In this document: positions 28,985-42,271 of the stretch, piece after piece
Position numbering within the stretch: the stretch's first letter is position 1
Layout of the letters: each line of letters starts with the position of its first letter
DNA from: Sycon ciliatum
Taxonomy: Eukaryota; Porifera; Calcarea; Leucosolenida; Sycettidae
Assembly (NCBI RefSeq): GCF_964019385.1
Contig: NC_088651.1
Span: 4,452,576 to 4,516,575 of the forward strand
Direction: 5' to 3'
Length of the DNA stretch: 64,000 nt
Position numbers and translations under genes: made by a program
Notes under the pieces: model-generated
Told to the model about the DNA's origin: nothing
Database searches by the model: none
The model's input: the letters and a program-made list of their open reading frames with translations, nothing else

Positions 28985-30545
28985 TCAGCGGAGGTTGAAG
29001 TCCTGATTATCACCAGCTGTGTGAAACCTTGGATCTCAGGCGCCCACTGTAGGTTCGAAACCTGCGACACGTATGATTAATGTTATGGAGATTTCTTCAT
29101 TTTTCCCTCTTTTTCGTTAATTTCTCTCTTATTAATTTTTTTGAAGGCAATATTTATTAAGTGGCTTGAAGATCCACACTACCTTTCCACCCATCACCAT
29201 GTGATAACCACTGAGAATAGTAAAACGTCCTGGATCAACTTTCTTTTAATTTGTTAGGTCGCCTGTTTGAAAAGGAAGTTCGCCATTTTTATCTTGTATT
29301 TCGGTGGATCACTACACCTTTCATCCCTTTTAACGGCCAGACTAGAGGGCTCCAATTTACCAAGACTAAACTTAACGTCTTGAGATCACTGAGATGTCAA
29401 TTGTCCGGCTGCATATCTGGGTTCTTTCCTTTCTTTCATATCACTCTCTCTGTCTCTCTTTCTCATAATATTATTCTTTCACAATTCTTCTAAACAGTCG
29501 ATGTCAATCCAGAAAACCTTGTACTTCGAAGTAAAAATATAATTGCCCGAATTGTAAGCTTGAAAGGGCCCCATGCGGACCACTGCATCTAGCGGACAAA
29601 ATTGGCGGATTTGAATAAGCTTATCGCATCGAGTGAAGGATACGAACTTGCGGTGAAAGCCGTTCGTAATCCAAAACTATTCCCTAATCCTTTTTGGTGT
29701 TCCCGGGAAGACGTCGTATCTTGATTCTGAGTCAACTGTATCATATCCACACGCAACACGTCTAAATGCCATAAACAAATACGACACTTAACACTGCACA
29801 TTCTGTGGTCAGGGGAGGTTGAAGTCCTGATTATCACCAGCTGTGTGAAACCTTGGATCTCAGGCGCCCAGTGTAGGTTCGAAACCTGCGACACGTATGA
29901 TTGATGTTATGGAGATTTCTTCATTTTTACCTCTTTTTCGTCAATTTCTCTCTTATTAATTTTGTTGAAGGCAATATTTATTAAGTGGCTTGAAGATCCA
30001 CACCACCTTTCCACCCATCACCATGTGATAACCACTGAGAATAGTACAACGTCCTGGATCAACTTTATTTGAATTTGTTAGGCGGCCTGTTTGAAAAGAC
30101 TGCACTCCATTTCCATCTTGTCTTTCGATGGATCACTACACCTTTCATTCCTTATAGTAGGCTGAATATAGGACTCCGATTTACCGAGATTAAACTTAAC
30201 GTCGTGAGATCACTGAGATGTCAATTTTCCGGCTGCATATCTTGGTTCTTTCCTTTCTTTCATATCACTCTCTCTCTCTCTTCCTCATATTCTTTCACAA
30301 TTCTTGTAAACAGTCGATGTCACTGCAGAAAACCTTGTAAGAAAGTAATTGCCCAGATTGTAAGCTTGAAAGGGCCCCATGAATGTGAATAAGCTTATCG
30401 GATCGAGTGAAGGATACGAACTTGCGGTGACAGCCGTTCGTAATCCAAAACTATTCCCTAATCCTTTTTGGTGTTCCCGGCAACACGTCGTATCTTGATT
30501 CTGAGTCAACTGTATCATATCCACACGCAACACGTCTAAATGAAA
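28985..30545 (+). repeat. S-repeat array
   Basis: Two copies about 772 bp apart; the second runs into the block duplication (29,656 onward). The first copy carries the TACTTCGAAGTA insertion at 29,522-29,533. Confidence 0.88.
29522..29533. other. TACTTCGAAGTA palindrome (possible excision footprint)
   Basis: Sibling S-repeats read CCTTGTAAAAATG here (for example near 22,277). This copy reads CCTTGTA-CTTCGAAG-TAAAAAT, a net gain of 10 bp: CTTCGAAG plus a duplicated TA. The same 12-mer occurs at 52,635-52,646 and 56,057-56,068. Confidence 0.6.
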
Positions 30546-31175
30546 TTAACGAGAGATCTTGGAAGCTCAGGGCGCGGCGCTATGCTTTGTTGCCTAGCTC
30601 ATCGTGCATGTTGTTAGAACTGATGGAAATGCTTTTTCATTTGATAAGCTACATGTACATCATATTATTGCAAAAACGTTTCAATGAGATACTGAAGTAC
30701 CGTCTTCTGCATAGTTATGGGACCGGCGCTGACTCTGCCGATCACGGGCGTTCTGGAGTCGATGGGATGTCTGTCCTGACGTTTCCTGGGACCGGCGCTG
30801 ACTCTGCCGATCACGGGCGTTCTTCTTCTTCTTCTTCTTATTATTATTATTATTATTATTATTATATTGACGGCAACTAACATACATTCTGATTGCATTT
30901 ACTCGTCTCCCTACTTCGTATTTCTTTCCAGAAAATCTCCCCATACAGCAGGGAGTCGTTTACATAATATGACTCCCTGCTATACATCTACATGACTGTA
31001 TAATACGTTATAATTAATATGCTATCGGCCTACATGCGATTCCCGGGCTGGTCGACAGGCGACCCAGCCAGCCCGCTAGTGGGATCTCGGCAAGACGTCG
31101 TATCTTGATTCTGAGTCAACTGTATCATATCCACACGCAACACGTCTAAATAACATGTACAAATACGACACTTAA

Positions 31176-33398
31176 AAGAGAGCATGTCTGAGAATACCAA
31201 AGTATGTGTGCAAGTGGATCTCTCCGATTTCGCTCAAAATTTGCAGGTAGGTTGCCTTTGGGGTGTGGATCGACTGTGCAAAGCCCTTGAAAAAGTTTCT
31301 GAAGGGAACCTTGAAATTTGCATACCCCTCAAAAATGGCCGAAATATCACATTATTTATGGGTCTAGAAACGAGTCACGCCACAGCGTATACGAACAAGC
31401 TATGAACAAAACTCCATCAAGCCAACATTGCCTCACCTTAGAAGAGTTCCTGGAGCAGTACCGCTTAGCCACGCCAGCATCCCAGAAGACGAGGTCCATC
31501 ACCCCCTGACGCCACAAATGATCGTCTTGAAAATAGCCAATTTACAAGCGCTGGCAAAACAGCCAGCTACGTCCTCAATTGGCCACAACTATACACCGGC
31601 AGATAGTAGAACACCTCTTCTAGCGCTGAGGACATGTCCCCCATCTTCCTTTTGGGGTTTTCTTGAAATAAACATTTTTGAATTTTTCCACTCGACCATG
31701 CTGAAATACGGCCAAAGTCATACCTGCGCAGGAAAGCTCGCCCCGTCGCGACGTCTCCTCAGCAATTTCTACTCCAACACTACTCCCAAGGCCGCAGAAC
31801 AAAGTGTAGTTTTGACTCTGACAAGGAAAAGCAGCGGTGATCACTTGTCACTCCAAACGACAAGCTTCTCCTTGCGCCACCAATAATTTTTGTGCGACTG
31901 TTGATGCAAAAGTGACTGAAGGCCTGAGCGCAGTTTTTGAATTTTATTGCAAGATGCACGGTGAAATCACGTGCCTTGTGACGCAAGAATGCCAAGTCGC
32001 GTGGCCCACGGCTTACGAGATTTCAGAGTCACCTTCGTCAAGTGCGCTTGTTACTCGCCTTGAACGCCCGTTGCCGTTGGTCTGGAAGTCATCCCACTTG
32101 TGTTGTTACTGCGCTCAGCAACACGCTGGGAGTGTTGTAGGCCTACGAACCGGGACTTTCCCTGACCATGTAGGTCGAAGACCAGTGAAATGATGATGAA
32201 ATCACATTCTTTATGACGTAAGAAATCTCTCATGCAGTTCACGCGACAAGTGCGTGCAGTCAGTGCTACTCGCGTGCCAGTCAACACAGGGACCGAGCTA
32301 GCCGCTTTTGTCGAGCATCGACATGAAAACAAGGGACTTTTACTGTTGGACTATGTTCGGGATTGCAGGAGGTAAGTGTGAAAGACGAATAACTCTCCAT
32401 GCTGTACGGGGCATATTTCAACGGCTTGCTGCCATTGCAACACTCCTAGGACAGTTTGTTGGGGTACTCAGCAGTTCAAGCAGGAAATGAAGCTCATCTT
32501 ACCTCTGCCATCATGGTCTGTTCCGAGTAGCGTTCCAGGCACTTTCACGATCGTTGGCCGCGTATCGTGAAGCAGGAAGCGTCATCCTACGTCACAGAGC
32601 ACGCGATCTCACCGTGCATCTTGCAATAAAATTCAAAAACTGCGCTCAGGCCTTCAGTCACTTTTGCATCAACAGTCGCACAAAAAATTATTGGTGGCGC
32701 AAGGAGAAGCTTGTCGTTTGGAGTGACAAGTGATCACCGCTGCTTTTCCTTGTCAGAGTCAACACTATACTTTGTTCTGCGGCCTTGGGAGTAGTGTTGG
32801 AGTAGAAATTGCTGAGGAGACGTCGCGGAGGGGCGAGCTTTCCTGCGCAGGTATGACTTTGGCCGTATTTCAGCATGGTCGAGTGGAAAAATTCAAAAAA
32901 GTTTATTTCAAGAAAACCCCAAAAGGAAGATGGGAGACATGTCCTCAGCGCTAGAAGAGGTGTTCTACTATCTGCCGGTGTATAGTTGTGGCCAATTGAG
33001 GACGTAGCTGGCTGTTTTGCCAGCGCTTGTAAATTGGCTATTTTCAAGACGATCATTTGTGGCGTCAGGGGGTGATGGACCTCGTCTTCTGGGATGCTGG
33101 CGTGGCTAAGCGGTACTGCTCCAGGAACTCTTCTAAGGTGAGGCAATGTTGGCTTGATGGAGTTTTGTTCATAGCTTGTTCGTATACGCTGTGGCGTGAC
33201 TCGTTTCTAGACCCATAAATAATGTGATATTTCGGCCATTTTTGAGGGGTATGCAAATTTCAAGGTTCCCTTCAGAAACTTTTTCAAGGGCTTTGCACAG
33301 TCGATCCACACCCCAAAGGCAACCTACCTGCAAATTTTGAGCGAAATCGGAGAGATCCACTTGCACACATACTTTGGTATTCTCAGACATGCTCTCTT
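31176..33398. mobile_element. Foldback element with ~810-bp inverted arms, copy 2
   Basis: Same element and same insertion point as 1,521-3,743, carried along by the block duplication rather than inserted independently. Confidence 0.8.
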
Positions 33399-33409
33399 TA
33401 AAACACTGC

Positions 33410-35217
33410 ACATTCTGTGGTCAGGGCGGGTTGAAGTCCTGATTATCACCAGCTGTGTGAAATCTCCATATCATTAACCAAGGTTTCACACAGCTGGTGA
33501 TAATCAGGACTTCAACCTCCCCTGACCACAGAATGTGCAGTGTTAAGTGTCGTATTTATTCCCGTAGCTATGCAGAAGACGTTACTTCAGTAACGTCTGG
33601 CGCTAGCCAGGGTCCACACAGCTTTAATTTGGTGTTTGTTTGTTTGTTTGTTTGTTTGTGTCACGCCTGGCGCTATCCCGTATCTGTCCCGTACCGTATC
33701 GCACAGCTGGCCATTTGCTGGCTCCCGTCCCTGTCCCGTACTGTACCGTATCATCAAACACAGATGGCTACAAACAGCTAGCCACAATATTATGTACATG
33801 TATACGACTCCCTGTGTGTTGCAACTGTGCTTGAAGGGGACGGTTGCACTTTTCGTAGCTCCGTTTAATCTGAGGTTTCAGTCGTTCCTCTTACTAGTCT
33901 TGCCAAGGGGGTGGCTCTGGGTCCACCAGAGTTGCCCCTGGCGTATTTCTGAATTTGCTGGGGCGAGGGTTCCGCGACGCCGTCGCCAAGGCAGTGTCTT
34001 TTCAGTCACGGCCGTTGTCGTCCTCGTCTCTCCATTCGCGGTGGTGTAGCTGACCCCCGAATGGTTTCAAACTGCGATGCTCGGAGGAGTACAGTGGTGG
34101 CAGAGGCATGAGCTGTGAGTGGAGACGGTTGCTGGAGATGGATGGTGATGCAGGGAGAAGAGTGAGGCTGCCTGACGCCGCGTGGGAAATTGTTTGAACC
34201 TGCAATTTCAGTTCGAGCGCGGTGGACTTCTAGACGATGTGTCCTCATGGCTGTTTTTCAACGCTTGGCCTATCGTTGATATCCCTGCGTGGGATGTTCT
34301 TCCAGTGGAGTCCAGGTGGGACTTCGGGTGCCCACACTCCATCACCTGGTTGATTGTTTCGGAACTGCAAAAATAATTATTGTTTCCTATTGTGTGCGCA
34401 TCTCTTGTCATCTCTCTTTTCTATACGTCGCACACCAGATGTACTACTACCGCCGCCTTTCTCTTGCTATCTCTCCCTGCTTGCTGTTTTTTTGTTTCTG
34501 TTGCCACTGTCCCTCATCATACCCATGCTCGGGTGGTGGGCGGCGTGACCCGTTAGGGTAGCTGCCAATACAGTACGACTCCCTGATGTATAGAGAGACT
34601 TTCTGGAAAGAAATAGGGAGACGAGGAGGAAATGAAATTAGAATGGATGTTAGTTGCCGAATAGGTAATAGGATGCGTCAGTAAAAACATACTTTGGAAG
34701 AGACATCCCGTCGTCTCCAAAATAGGCGTGAACGGGCGAGTCAGCGCCGGTCACAGGAAACGTCGGCAGAGAGATACCGTCGACTCCAGAACGCGCGTGC
34801 TCGGCAGAGTCAGCGCCGTTCCAGGAAACATTTCCATCAGTTCCCACAACATGCACAATGAGCTAAGTAACAAAGCATAGCGTAGGGCCCTGAGCTTCCA
34901 AGCTCTCTCGTTTGGTGTTTGTTTGTTTGTTTGTTTGTTTGTGTCACGGCTGGAGCTATCCCGTATCTGTCCCGTATCTGTCCCGTATCTGTGACTACAA
35001 AGGCTCTACAGGATTGTACATAACAGCTGTCCACAATGTCCACAATATTTGCGGGCCCCTGCATCTGTCCCGTACCGTACCAATATTCGTCGTATTATGT
35101 ATACGACTCCCTGATGTAGAGGGAAATTTGGAAAGAAATAGGGAGACGTGGAGGAAATTAAATTAGAATAGACGCCGAATAGGTGATAGGATGCGTCAGC
35201 ATGAACATACTTTGGAA
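33410..35217. repeat. Composite repeat tract, copy 2
   Basis: Matches 3,755-5,562: S hairpin, (GTTT)n runs, 11-mer runs, partial minisatellite, inverted R3 end. No gene seen. Confidence 0.6.
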
Positions 35218-35584
35218 GAGAGATCCCGTCGTCTCCAAAATAAACGTGAACGAGCGATTCAGCGCCGGTCACAGGAAACGTCGGAAGAGAGATCCCGTCG
35301 ACTCCAGAACGCCCGTGTTCGGCAGAGTCCGCCAGTCCCAGGCAACGTCAGGACAGACATCCCGTTGAGTCCAGAACGCCCGTGATCGGCAGAGTCTAAG
35401 CCGGTCCCAGGAAACGTCAGGACGGAGATCCCGTCGAGTCCAGAATGCCCGTGATCGGCATATACAGCGCCGGTCCCAGTAAACGTCAGGACAGACATCC
35501 CGTCGACGCGCAGAAAAACTAAATCTGCAGCCTATTTTGCCGTCGGACAGGATACGTATTTTAGGAAACTGTAAAGTTATGTAA

Positions 35585-36219
35585 GGCCATGGTAAAACAT
35601 AAAGTTGATTCTCAGGTCATGAGCCTGTGACAATCGGTGCGAGCGAGCGATTTTTTATTTTAATTCCCACAATTTTTTTATTTCCAAAGATAGGGTCACA
35701 CATGTGTACGTCACAGGTTCATAATTAATTTATAATTATTTTATTATTTAGGACAGGGAGTAGAAAAATACCGGTATTTTACTACTCCCGGATTCATGCC
35801 TTTCGCATCGACCGTTTTCATGCACGCATACCGTAAAGTACCGTTGATCCGCCCCCTCTCTAATTCCCGCCCCCTGTCGATTTTCTCCTTGTGAAGCGAC
35901 TTCGGCGTATACAACGAAATACGATGTTGAACCGACGCATGCACTGCTGTACACAATATTCGCCAATCCAGGATCAAAATGTGCACAATCCAGCACATTG
36001 AGTCTGATCCTCTACGTTGTTGTACATCGTACTGCACTTGACAGCCTTGATCTAATTCCCGCCCCCCTGCCGAAAACCGAGCTGGGAAGCGACATGGCGT
36101 GGGGGCGGATCAACGGTACTTTACGGTATATGCATGCATAGAAATAAAAAAATCGTCGGTGCGCCGCCAAAAATCGGTGCGCGCGTACTTGAGAATCAAA
36201 GATAATTTTTACCATGGCC
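35585..36219. mobile_element. TIR element M5, copy 2, containing M1
   Basis: Same ends as 5,930-6,266 but enlarged by 298 bp. Confidence 0.7.
35831..36126. mobile_element. TIR element M1 (296 bp, TA duplication)
   Basis: Perfect 26-bp inverted ends starting CCGTAAAGTACCGTTGATCC (35,831-35,856 and 36,101-36,126), with TA on both sides. Copy 1 of the block has the empty site GCATATATGCATG near 6,170. No coding capacity. TA target and size suggest a Tc1/mariner-type MITE, but the superfamily is not proven. Confidence 0.93.
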
Positions 36220-36440
36220 TAATGTCCAAATTTCGACGTGAGCAGCAGGTCACTCGCGTTGATTTTTCGACGTGCGAGCCAAATAACGCGAGCTGAACTT
36301 TCGCGTCGCAGACATCCCGTCGACGCGCAGAAAAACTAAATCTGCAGCCTCTTTTGCCGTCGGACAGGATACGTATTTTAGGAGACTGTAAAGTTATGTA
36401 ATGTGCTCCACAGGCAACCATGCATTCGGCGTCGTCATTA

Positions 36441-37252
36441 GAGAGGTTCCGGGGTACGATTTTCCGTGCCAAAATCTTTTTTTTTTCAAGTGAAATGTTT
36501 TTATTAAACTCTCAAAATAGAAATGAAAAACGTAAAATGTTTGGCACCTATGAAGTCAGGGGATGGCCCACGCCTGGTAAAAAAACAATGAGGAGTTAAA
36601 TACAAAGAAAACGAACTGAAAATACAAAAGTAAATGAAACACCATTACCAAAGAAACTGTACTGTATCATGTACACCGTTTATGGCACCAGGGCACATTC
36701 AGCAGCCGCCAGCACAGCCGAACCAGACAGATGTCGAGGCGGGTTCCGACGGTGACCACGTAGACTGGAAACCATTGCCCGAACAAGGCAAAAGGAGATC
36801 TTCGCCCGTACAAAAGCCATCGTAACCGGGAAAGGCTCACAGCGCTTTTCACACAGCTTCACAGTTCCGTGCCAAAATCCGTATGGGCGCTACGGATTTT
36901 TTCCAGGCGTGCTCCATACGATTTTTCGGTACGAGAATCCGTGTGGACTGGCTTTCATACGAACCATGCTTCGTATGGAGATTTTGCGTCATCGGGTGCA
37001 GAAAGATTTTTCGCGTACAAATTTGGTACGAGAAACATCGATTTTTCGCGGGAAGTTTTGATTTCGGTACAAATTTTCAAAATAAAAAGGCATAGCGCGG
37101 GAATGTGACGTGTTTGCGATCGTAGCCTAGGCAATGACGGCAAACACATAAGTTCCGTACCCCGGAACTTTTCACTGCTCGAAAACGACGTATAAAAAAT
37201 CCGTAGAGCCTCCACGGATTTTGGCACGAAAAATCGTACTCCGGAACCTCCC
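36441..37252. mobile_element. TIR element M3 split by LINE-C fragment, copy 2
   Basis: Identical arrangement to 6,484-7,295; the LINE fragment is at 36,477-36,864 (minus) with the same 15-bp duplication. Confidence 0.85.
36477..36864 (-). pseudogene. LINE-C 3' fragment, copy 2
   Basis: Duplicate of 6,520-6,907: poly(A), AATAAA and the last ~57 codons (36,680-36,862). Confidence 0.85.
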
Positions 37253-37689
37253 TATTGGCTCAACAGGTCAATGTACATGTATTACTACAAAAAGGCCAGA
37301 AAATCCGATTACTGTATTAAAATCAACTAATTTTCGCTGGCGATTTAATTTCGCTGATTCCGACGCTTGGTACCAACCGGCCAAAGTAAATCGCAGGCCA
37401 AAGTTTGTCATAATTATAGGCAAATGCTGCATGATTGAGCAATGGATGCATGTGAGAGCAAAAATACTGATCGATTTCAAATTTGACGTGAAATTGCGCG
37501 TCACGTCGGAAATAACGTGCATCAACCCCTCTAATAGAGAGGTTTCTATTTCTCATCGGCAAACCAAAAGTAGATGATTATTAGAGAAATAACAATCCGC
37601 AATAAATTCTGCAAATACTTTTGCCTAACTCATAACATTCAAACCGATTGAAACGCTTTTGCAATACAGTGATGGGGCCAATCAACGGA

Positions 37690-40445
37690 AAAAGACATTT
37701 CCATCAGTTCTTATAACATGTACGATGAGCTAGGCAAAAAAGCATAAAAGCATAGCGTAGGACCCTGAGCTTCCAAGCTCTCTCGTCAATTTCATTTAGA
37801 CGTGTTACGTATGGATATGATACAGTTGACTCAGAATCAAGAACAAAAAGACTAAACTTAACGTCTTGAGATCACTGAGATGTCAATTGTCCGGTTGCAT
37901 ATCTGGGTTCTTTCCTTTCTTTCATATCACTCTCTCTCTCTTTCTCATATTCTTTCACAATTCTTCTAAACAGTCGATGTCAATGCAGAAAACCTAGTAA
38001 AAATGTAATTGCCCGAATTGTTAGCTTGAAAGGGCCCCTTGCGAACCACTGCATCTAGCGGGCAAAATTGGCGGATTTGAATAAGCTTATCGGATCGAGT
38101 GAAGGATACGAACTTGCGGTGACAGCCGTTCGTAATCCAAAACTATTCCCTAATCCATTTTGGTGTTCCCGGCAAGACGTCGTATCTTCATTCTGAGTGA
38201 ACTGTATCATATCCACACGCAACACGTCTAAATTACATGTACAAATACGACATTTAACACTGCACATTATGTGGTCAGGGCGGGTTGAAGTCCTGATTAT
38301 CACCAGCTGTGTGAAACCTTGGATCTCAGGTGCCCAGTGTAGGTTCGAAACCTGCGACACGTATGATTATGGATATGGAGATTTCTTCATTTTTCCCTCT
38401 TTTTCGTCAATTTCTCTATTATTAATTTTGTTGAAGGCATTAATTATTAAGTGGCTTGAGGATCCACACCACCTTTCCACCCATCACCATGTGATAACCA
38501 CTGAGAATAGTAAGGCGTCCTGGATCAAATTTATTTCAAATTGTTAGTTCGCCTGTTTGAAAAGACTGCACTCCATTTCTATCCTGTCTTTCGGTGAATC
38601 ACTACACCTTTCATCCCTTATAGCGGGCTGAATTTAGGAGTTCGATTTACCGAGAGTACACTTATCGTCGTGAGATCTCTGAGATGTCAATTTTCCGGGT
38701 GCATATCTGGGTTCTTTCCTTTCTTTCATATCACTCTCTCTCTCTTTCTCATATTCTTTCACAATTCTTGTAAACAGTCGATGTCAATGCAGAAAACCTT
38801 GTAAGAACGTAATTGCCCGGATTGTAAACTTGAAAAGGCCCCATGCGGACCACTGAATCTAGCGGACAAAATTGGCGGATTTGAATAAGCTTATCTAATC
38901 GAGTGAAGGATACGAACTTGCGGTGAAAGCCGTTCGTAATGCAAAACTATTCCCTAATCCTTTTTGGTGTTCCCGGCAAGACGTCGTATCTTGATTCTGA
39001 GTCAACTGTATAATATCCACACGCAACACGTCTAAATGCCATAAACAAATACGACACTTAACACTGCACATTCTGTGGTCAGGGGAGGTTGAAGTCCTGG
39101 TTATCACCAGCTGTGTGAAACCTTGGATCTCAGGCGCCCAGTGTAGGTTCGAAACCTGCGACACGTATGATTAATGTTATGGAGATTTCTTCATTTTTCC
39201 CTCTTTTTCGTTAATTTCTCTCTTATTAATTTTGTTGAAGGCAATATTTATTAAGTGGCTTGAAGATCCACACCACCTTTCCACCCATCACCATGTGATA
39301 ACCACTGAGAATAGTAAAACGTCCTGGATAAAATTTCTTTTAATTTGTTAGGTCGCCTGTTTGAAAAGAAAGTTCGCCATTTTTATCTTGTATTTCGGTG
39401 GATGACTACACCTTTCATCCCTTTTAACGGGCAGACTAGAGGGCTCCGATTTACCAAGACTAAACTTAACGTCTTGAGATCACTGAGATGTCAATCGTCC
39501 GGCTGCATATCTGGGTTCTTTCCTTTCTTTCATATCACTCTCTCTGTCTCTCTTTCTCATAATATTATTCTTTCACAATTCTTCTAAACAGTCGATGTCA
39601 ATCCAGAAACCTTGTAAAAATGTAATTGCCCGAATTGTAAGCTTGAAAGGGCCCCATGCGGACCACTGCATCTAGCGGGCAAAATTGGCGGATTTGAATA
39701 AGCTTATCGGATCGAGTGAAGGATACGAACTTGCGGTGACAGCCGTTCGTAATCCAAAACTATTCCCTTATCCTTTTTGGTGTTCCCGGGAAGACGTCGT
39801 ATCTTGATTCTGAGTCAACTGTATTATATCCACACGCAACACGTCTAAATTACATGTACAAATACGACACCTAACACTTCGCATTCTGTGGTCAGGGCGG
39901 GTTGAAGTCCTGATTATCACCAGCTGTGTGAAACCTTGGATGTCAGGTGCCCAGTGTAGGTTCGAAACCTGCGACACGTATGTATATTGATATGGAGATT
40001 TCTTCATTTTTCCCTCTTTTTCGTCAATTTCTCTCTTATTAATTTTGTAGAAGGCATTAATTATTAAGTGGCTTGAGGATCCACACCACCTTTCCACCCA
40101 TCACCATGTGATAACCACTGAGAATAGTAAGGCGTCCTGGATCAAATTTATTTCAATTTGTTAGTTCGCCTGTTTGAAAAGAAAGTACGCCATTTTTATC
40201 TTGTTTTTCGGTGGATCACTACATCTTTCAACCATTAGACTAGAGGGCTCCGATTTACCAAGACTAAACTAAACGTCATGACATATCAATTTCCCGGTTG
40301 CATAACTGGGCTCTTTACTTTCTTTCATATCACTATTCCCTAAGCCTTTGTGCTGTTCCCGGCAAGACGTTGTATTTTGATTCTGAGTCAACTGTATCAA
40401 ATCCACATGCTTCACTTCCAAATGACATAATATACAAGTACAGCA
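37690..40445 (+). repeat. Inverted R3 end followed by S-repeat array
   Basis: R3 end to about 37,790, then S-repeats with anchors at about 38,084, 38,886 and 39,698 (802 and 812 bp apart). The last, diverged copy runs into PLE2. No genes. Confidence 0.85.
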
Positions 40446-40480
40446 CTTCATATGAAGAAATGGTGTATGGAAAAAATATG

Positions 40481-40518
40481 TATTCAAACAAGTTTTCGTA
40501 CAACACTCATCAGGAATC
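40481..40518 (-). ncRNA. Hammerhead ribozyme, PLE2 inverted 5' arm
   Basis: Reverse complement of the 3' terminal ribozyme. The core is intact (GATTC, CTGATGA, GAAA), with one mismatch at the outer base of stem I (GAATA instead of GAATC). Confidence 0.75.
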
Positions 40519-40695
40519 GTCGTTGTACTAAAGGACACTGAAACAAAAATTGAACTATTATAGAAAATCTAAGTTAGAGAAATAACACTAAGAGCAACAA
40601 CAGTGAAATTTACAAGTGTGAATTTTAACAATCAAAGCGAGAAATGAACAAAGGAGAAAGGAAGGAAAGACAACGTGATAACACATAACAGCAGT

Positions 40696-41542
40696 GGCCC
40701 AAAACCGCGCAGCAAGGGCGGTGTTCGGACGACCACGATTTACCAGGGCCAGTGACCTCTTGGAGAGGCTCTCTGTTTATCGCGTGGACGAGGTATATCG
40801 CCAGAAACTGCTCGTGCTGGTATGGCGGTGCGTTCATAACCGTGCCAGTCCTGCTCTGCAGGCACTGTTTGTCAGCAACTGCGGAGCAACTCGCCTTCAG
40901 CGCAGTCTGGGCCTGCAACAACCAATAGCCAGAAGCCGAGCAGGCCAATGCCGACCGGCATCTCGCGGTTGCCTGTTATGGAACCATATACCTGACACAG
41001 TGCGAGCCATGGGCAACATCCCAGCATTCCGCCGAGCTGCCATTCCCTACACGTTGTAGACTGCTACACAATTGGTCACACCATGGTATTCAGTACCCAC
41101 GAACTTTGCAAAGCCGCGCCGATAATATGGTAATGTACCGTGGTGCATGCACCCATGGTACCACCACTTCGTAGACTGCCTCCCGTTCATTTCTGTGCTC
41201 CTGTCTTTATTCTCGTCAGCTGTGTACATCAGCAGTTCAATTCTGTGCTCCAGTCCTCTTTATTCTCGTGAGCTGTGTACTTGTTTTGCTGTTTGTTTGG
41301 TTTATTTGAATTCGCTCAGTAACCGTGTACTTCAGCTATTCTCTCCTCCCTCTTCTGAATTTGACTCTCCGCTGGCCTTCTCTCCTCCCATCCCCTTACA
41401 TTGTATTGGGCCTCCGCAGCTCCCCCCCCCCCCCCTCCACGCACACACTACATTGTCACATAGCACAACTCAACCATTCGCTACCCTGTTATTGAGCACT
41501 CCTGCTCGTTTGGTCTCGCGAATCGAAATAAAATCAATCAAT
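40696..41542 (+). pseudogene. 5'-truncated LINE inserted in the PLE2 arm
   Basis: Flanked by a 7-bp duplication CAGCAGT (40,689-40,695 and 41,543-41,549) that restores the PLE arm when one copy is removed. It encodes the ORF2 C-terminus (40,696-41,059) with QNRAARAVFG and a LVWRC motif, related to but distinct from ORF2 at 8,354. It ends in an (AATC)n tail. The C run at about 41,421-41,434 is a homopolymer. Confidence 0.88.
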
Positions 41543-42271
41543 CAGCAGTACATTACACCTAGAACATTAACGGCCAAGCTTGGCCGCACTAAACACGACA
41601 CGTTACTTGAACAATTTCAACCCAATTATACTATCTTTCTGTACACACAAATTAGGCTTGTACAAACGCTGATAGATAGCTTCCAACACTTTTAACTGTA
41701 GTCCATAACCATGACAACCACGGCACAATACAGTGAACGAAGAGTCGGAATACGCACCGCAACAATCAGGACTAGCCAGCAGATGATTGTACACTGAAGA
41801 CTTGCTACCACGAAACCTACGCACAACACTAACACTCTAACCGGCACTCTCACCATCACTCCCATCACTGCTCTCCGACTCACTGCTTCCTCCGCCGTCC
41901 GTTCCATCCTCCGCTTCCTCTGTACTCTCTCTGTCTCGTCCATCTCGTCTGACCGGGTCCATTGAACTCAACTCGGCCGTCACCCTGCTATCACGTCCCT
42001 CCTTTCGCCCTCGTCCGCTGAGTGCGTAGCTTCTGTTGTAGTTGGCTGTTGATCGTCTTGGTCTTTCAATTATGGGCTTGGATGGTGGATTAGTTGTGGT
42101 TGCTGTAGATTGCGTTGTTGGTGTTGGTGTGGGAGTTACTGGTATGCAAGGTGGGTCTTTCATTACCGTAGTGTCGCCCTTAATGTAGTTTTTCTTAGAC
42201 GGTGTTCAGACAATGGCGTATGTCCTAGCGGTGTAGAAAAGCGTGTTCAGCGAGCCAAGGCATGCCACACG

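Larger units (their letters stand above)
29656..37656. repeat. Block duplication, copy 2
   Basis: Copy of 1-7,699 including the foldback element, the 69-bp minisatellites (30,718-30,822; 34,700-34,840; 35,218-35,515), M5, M3 and the LINE fragment. It differs mainly by the nested element M1. Confidence 0.9.
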
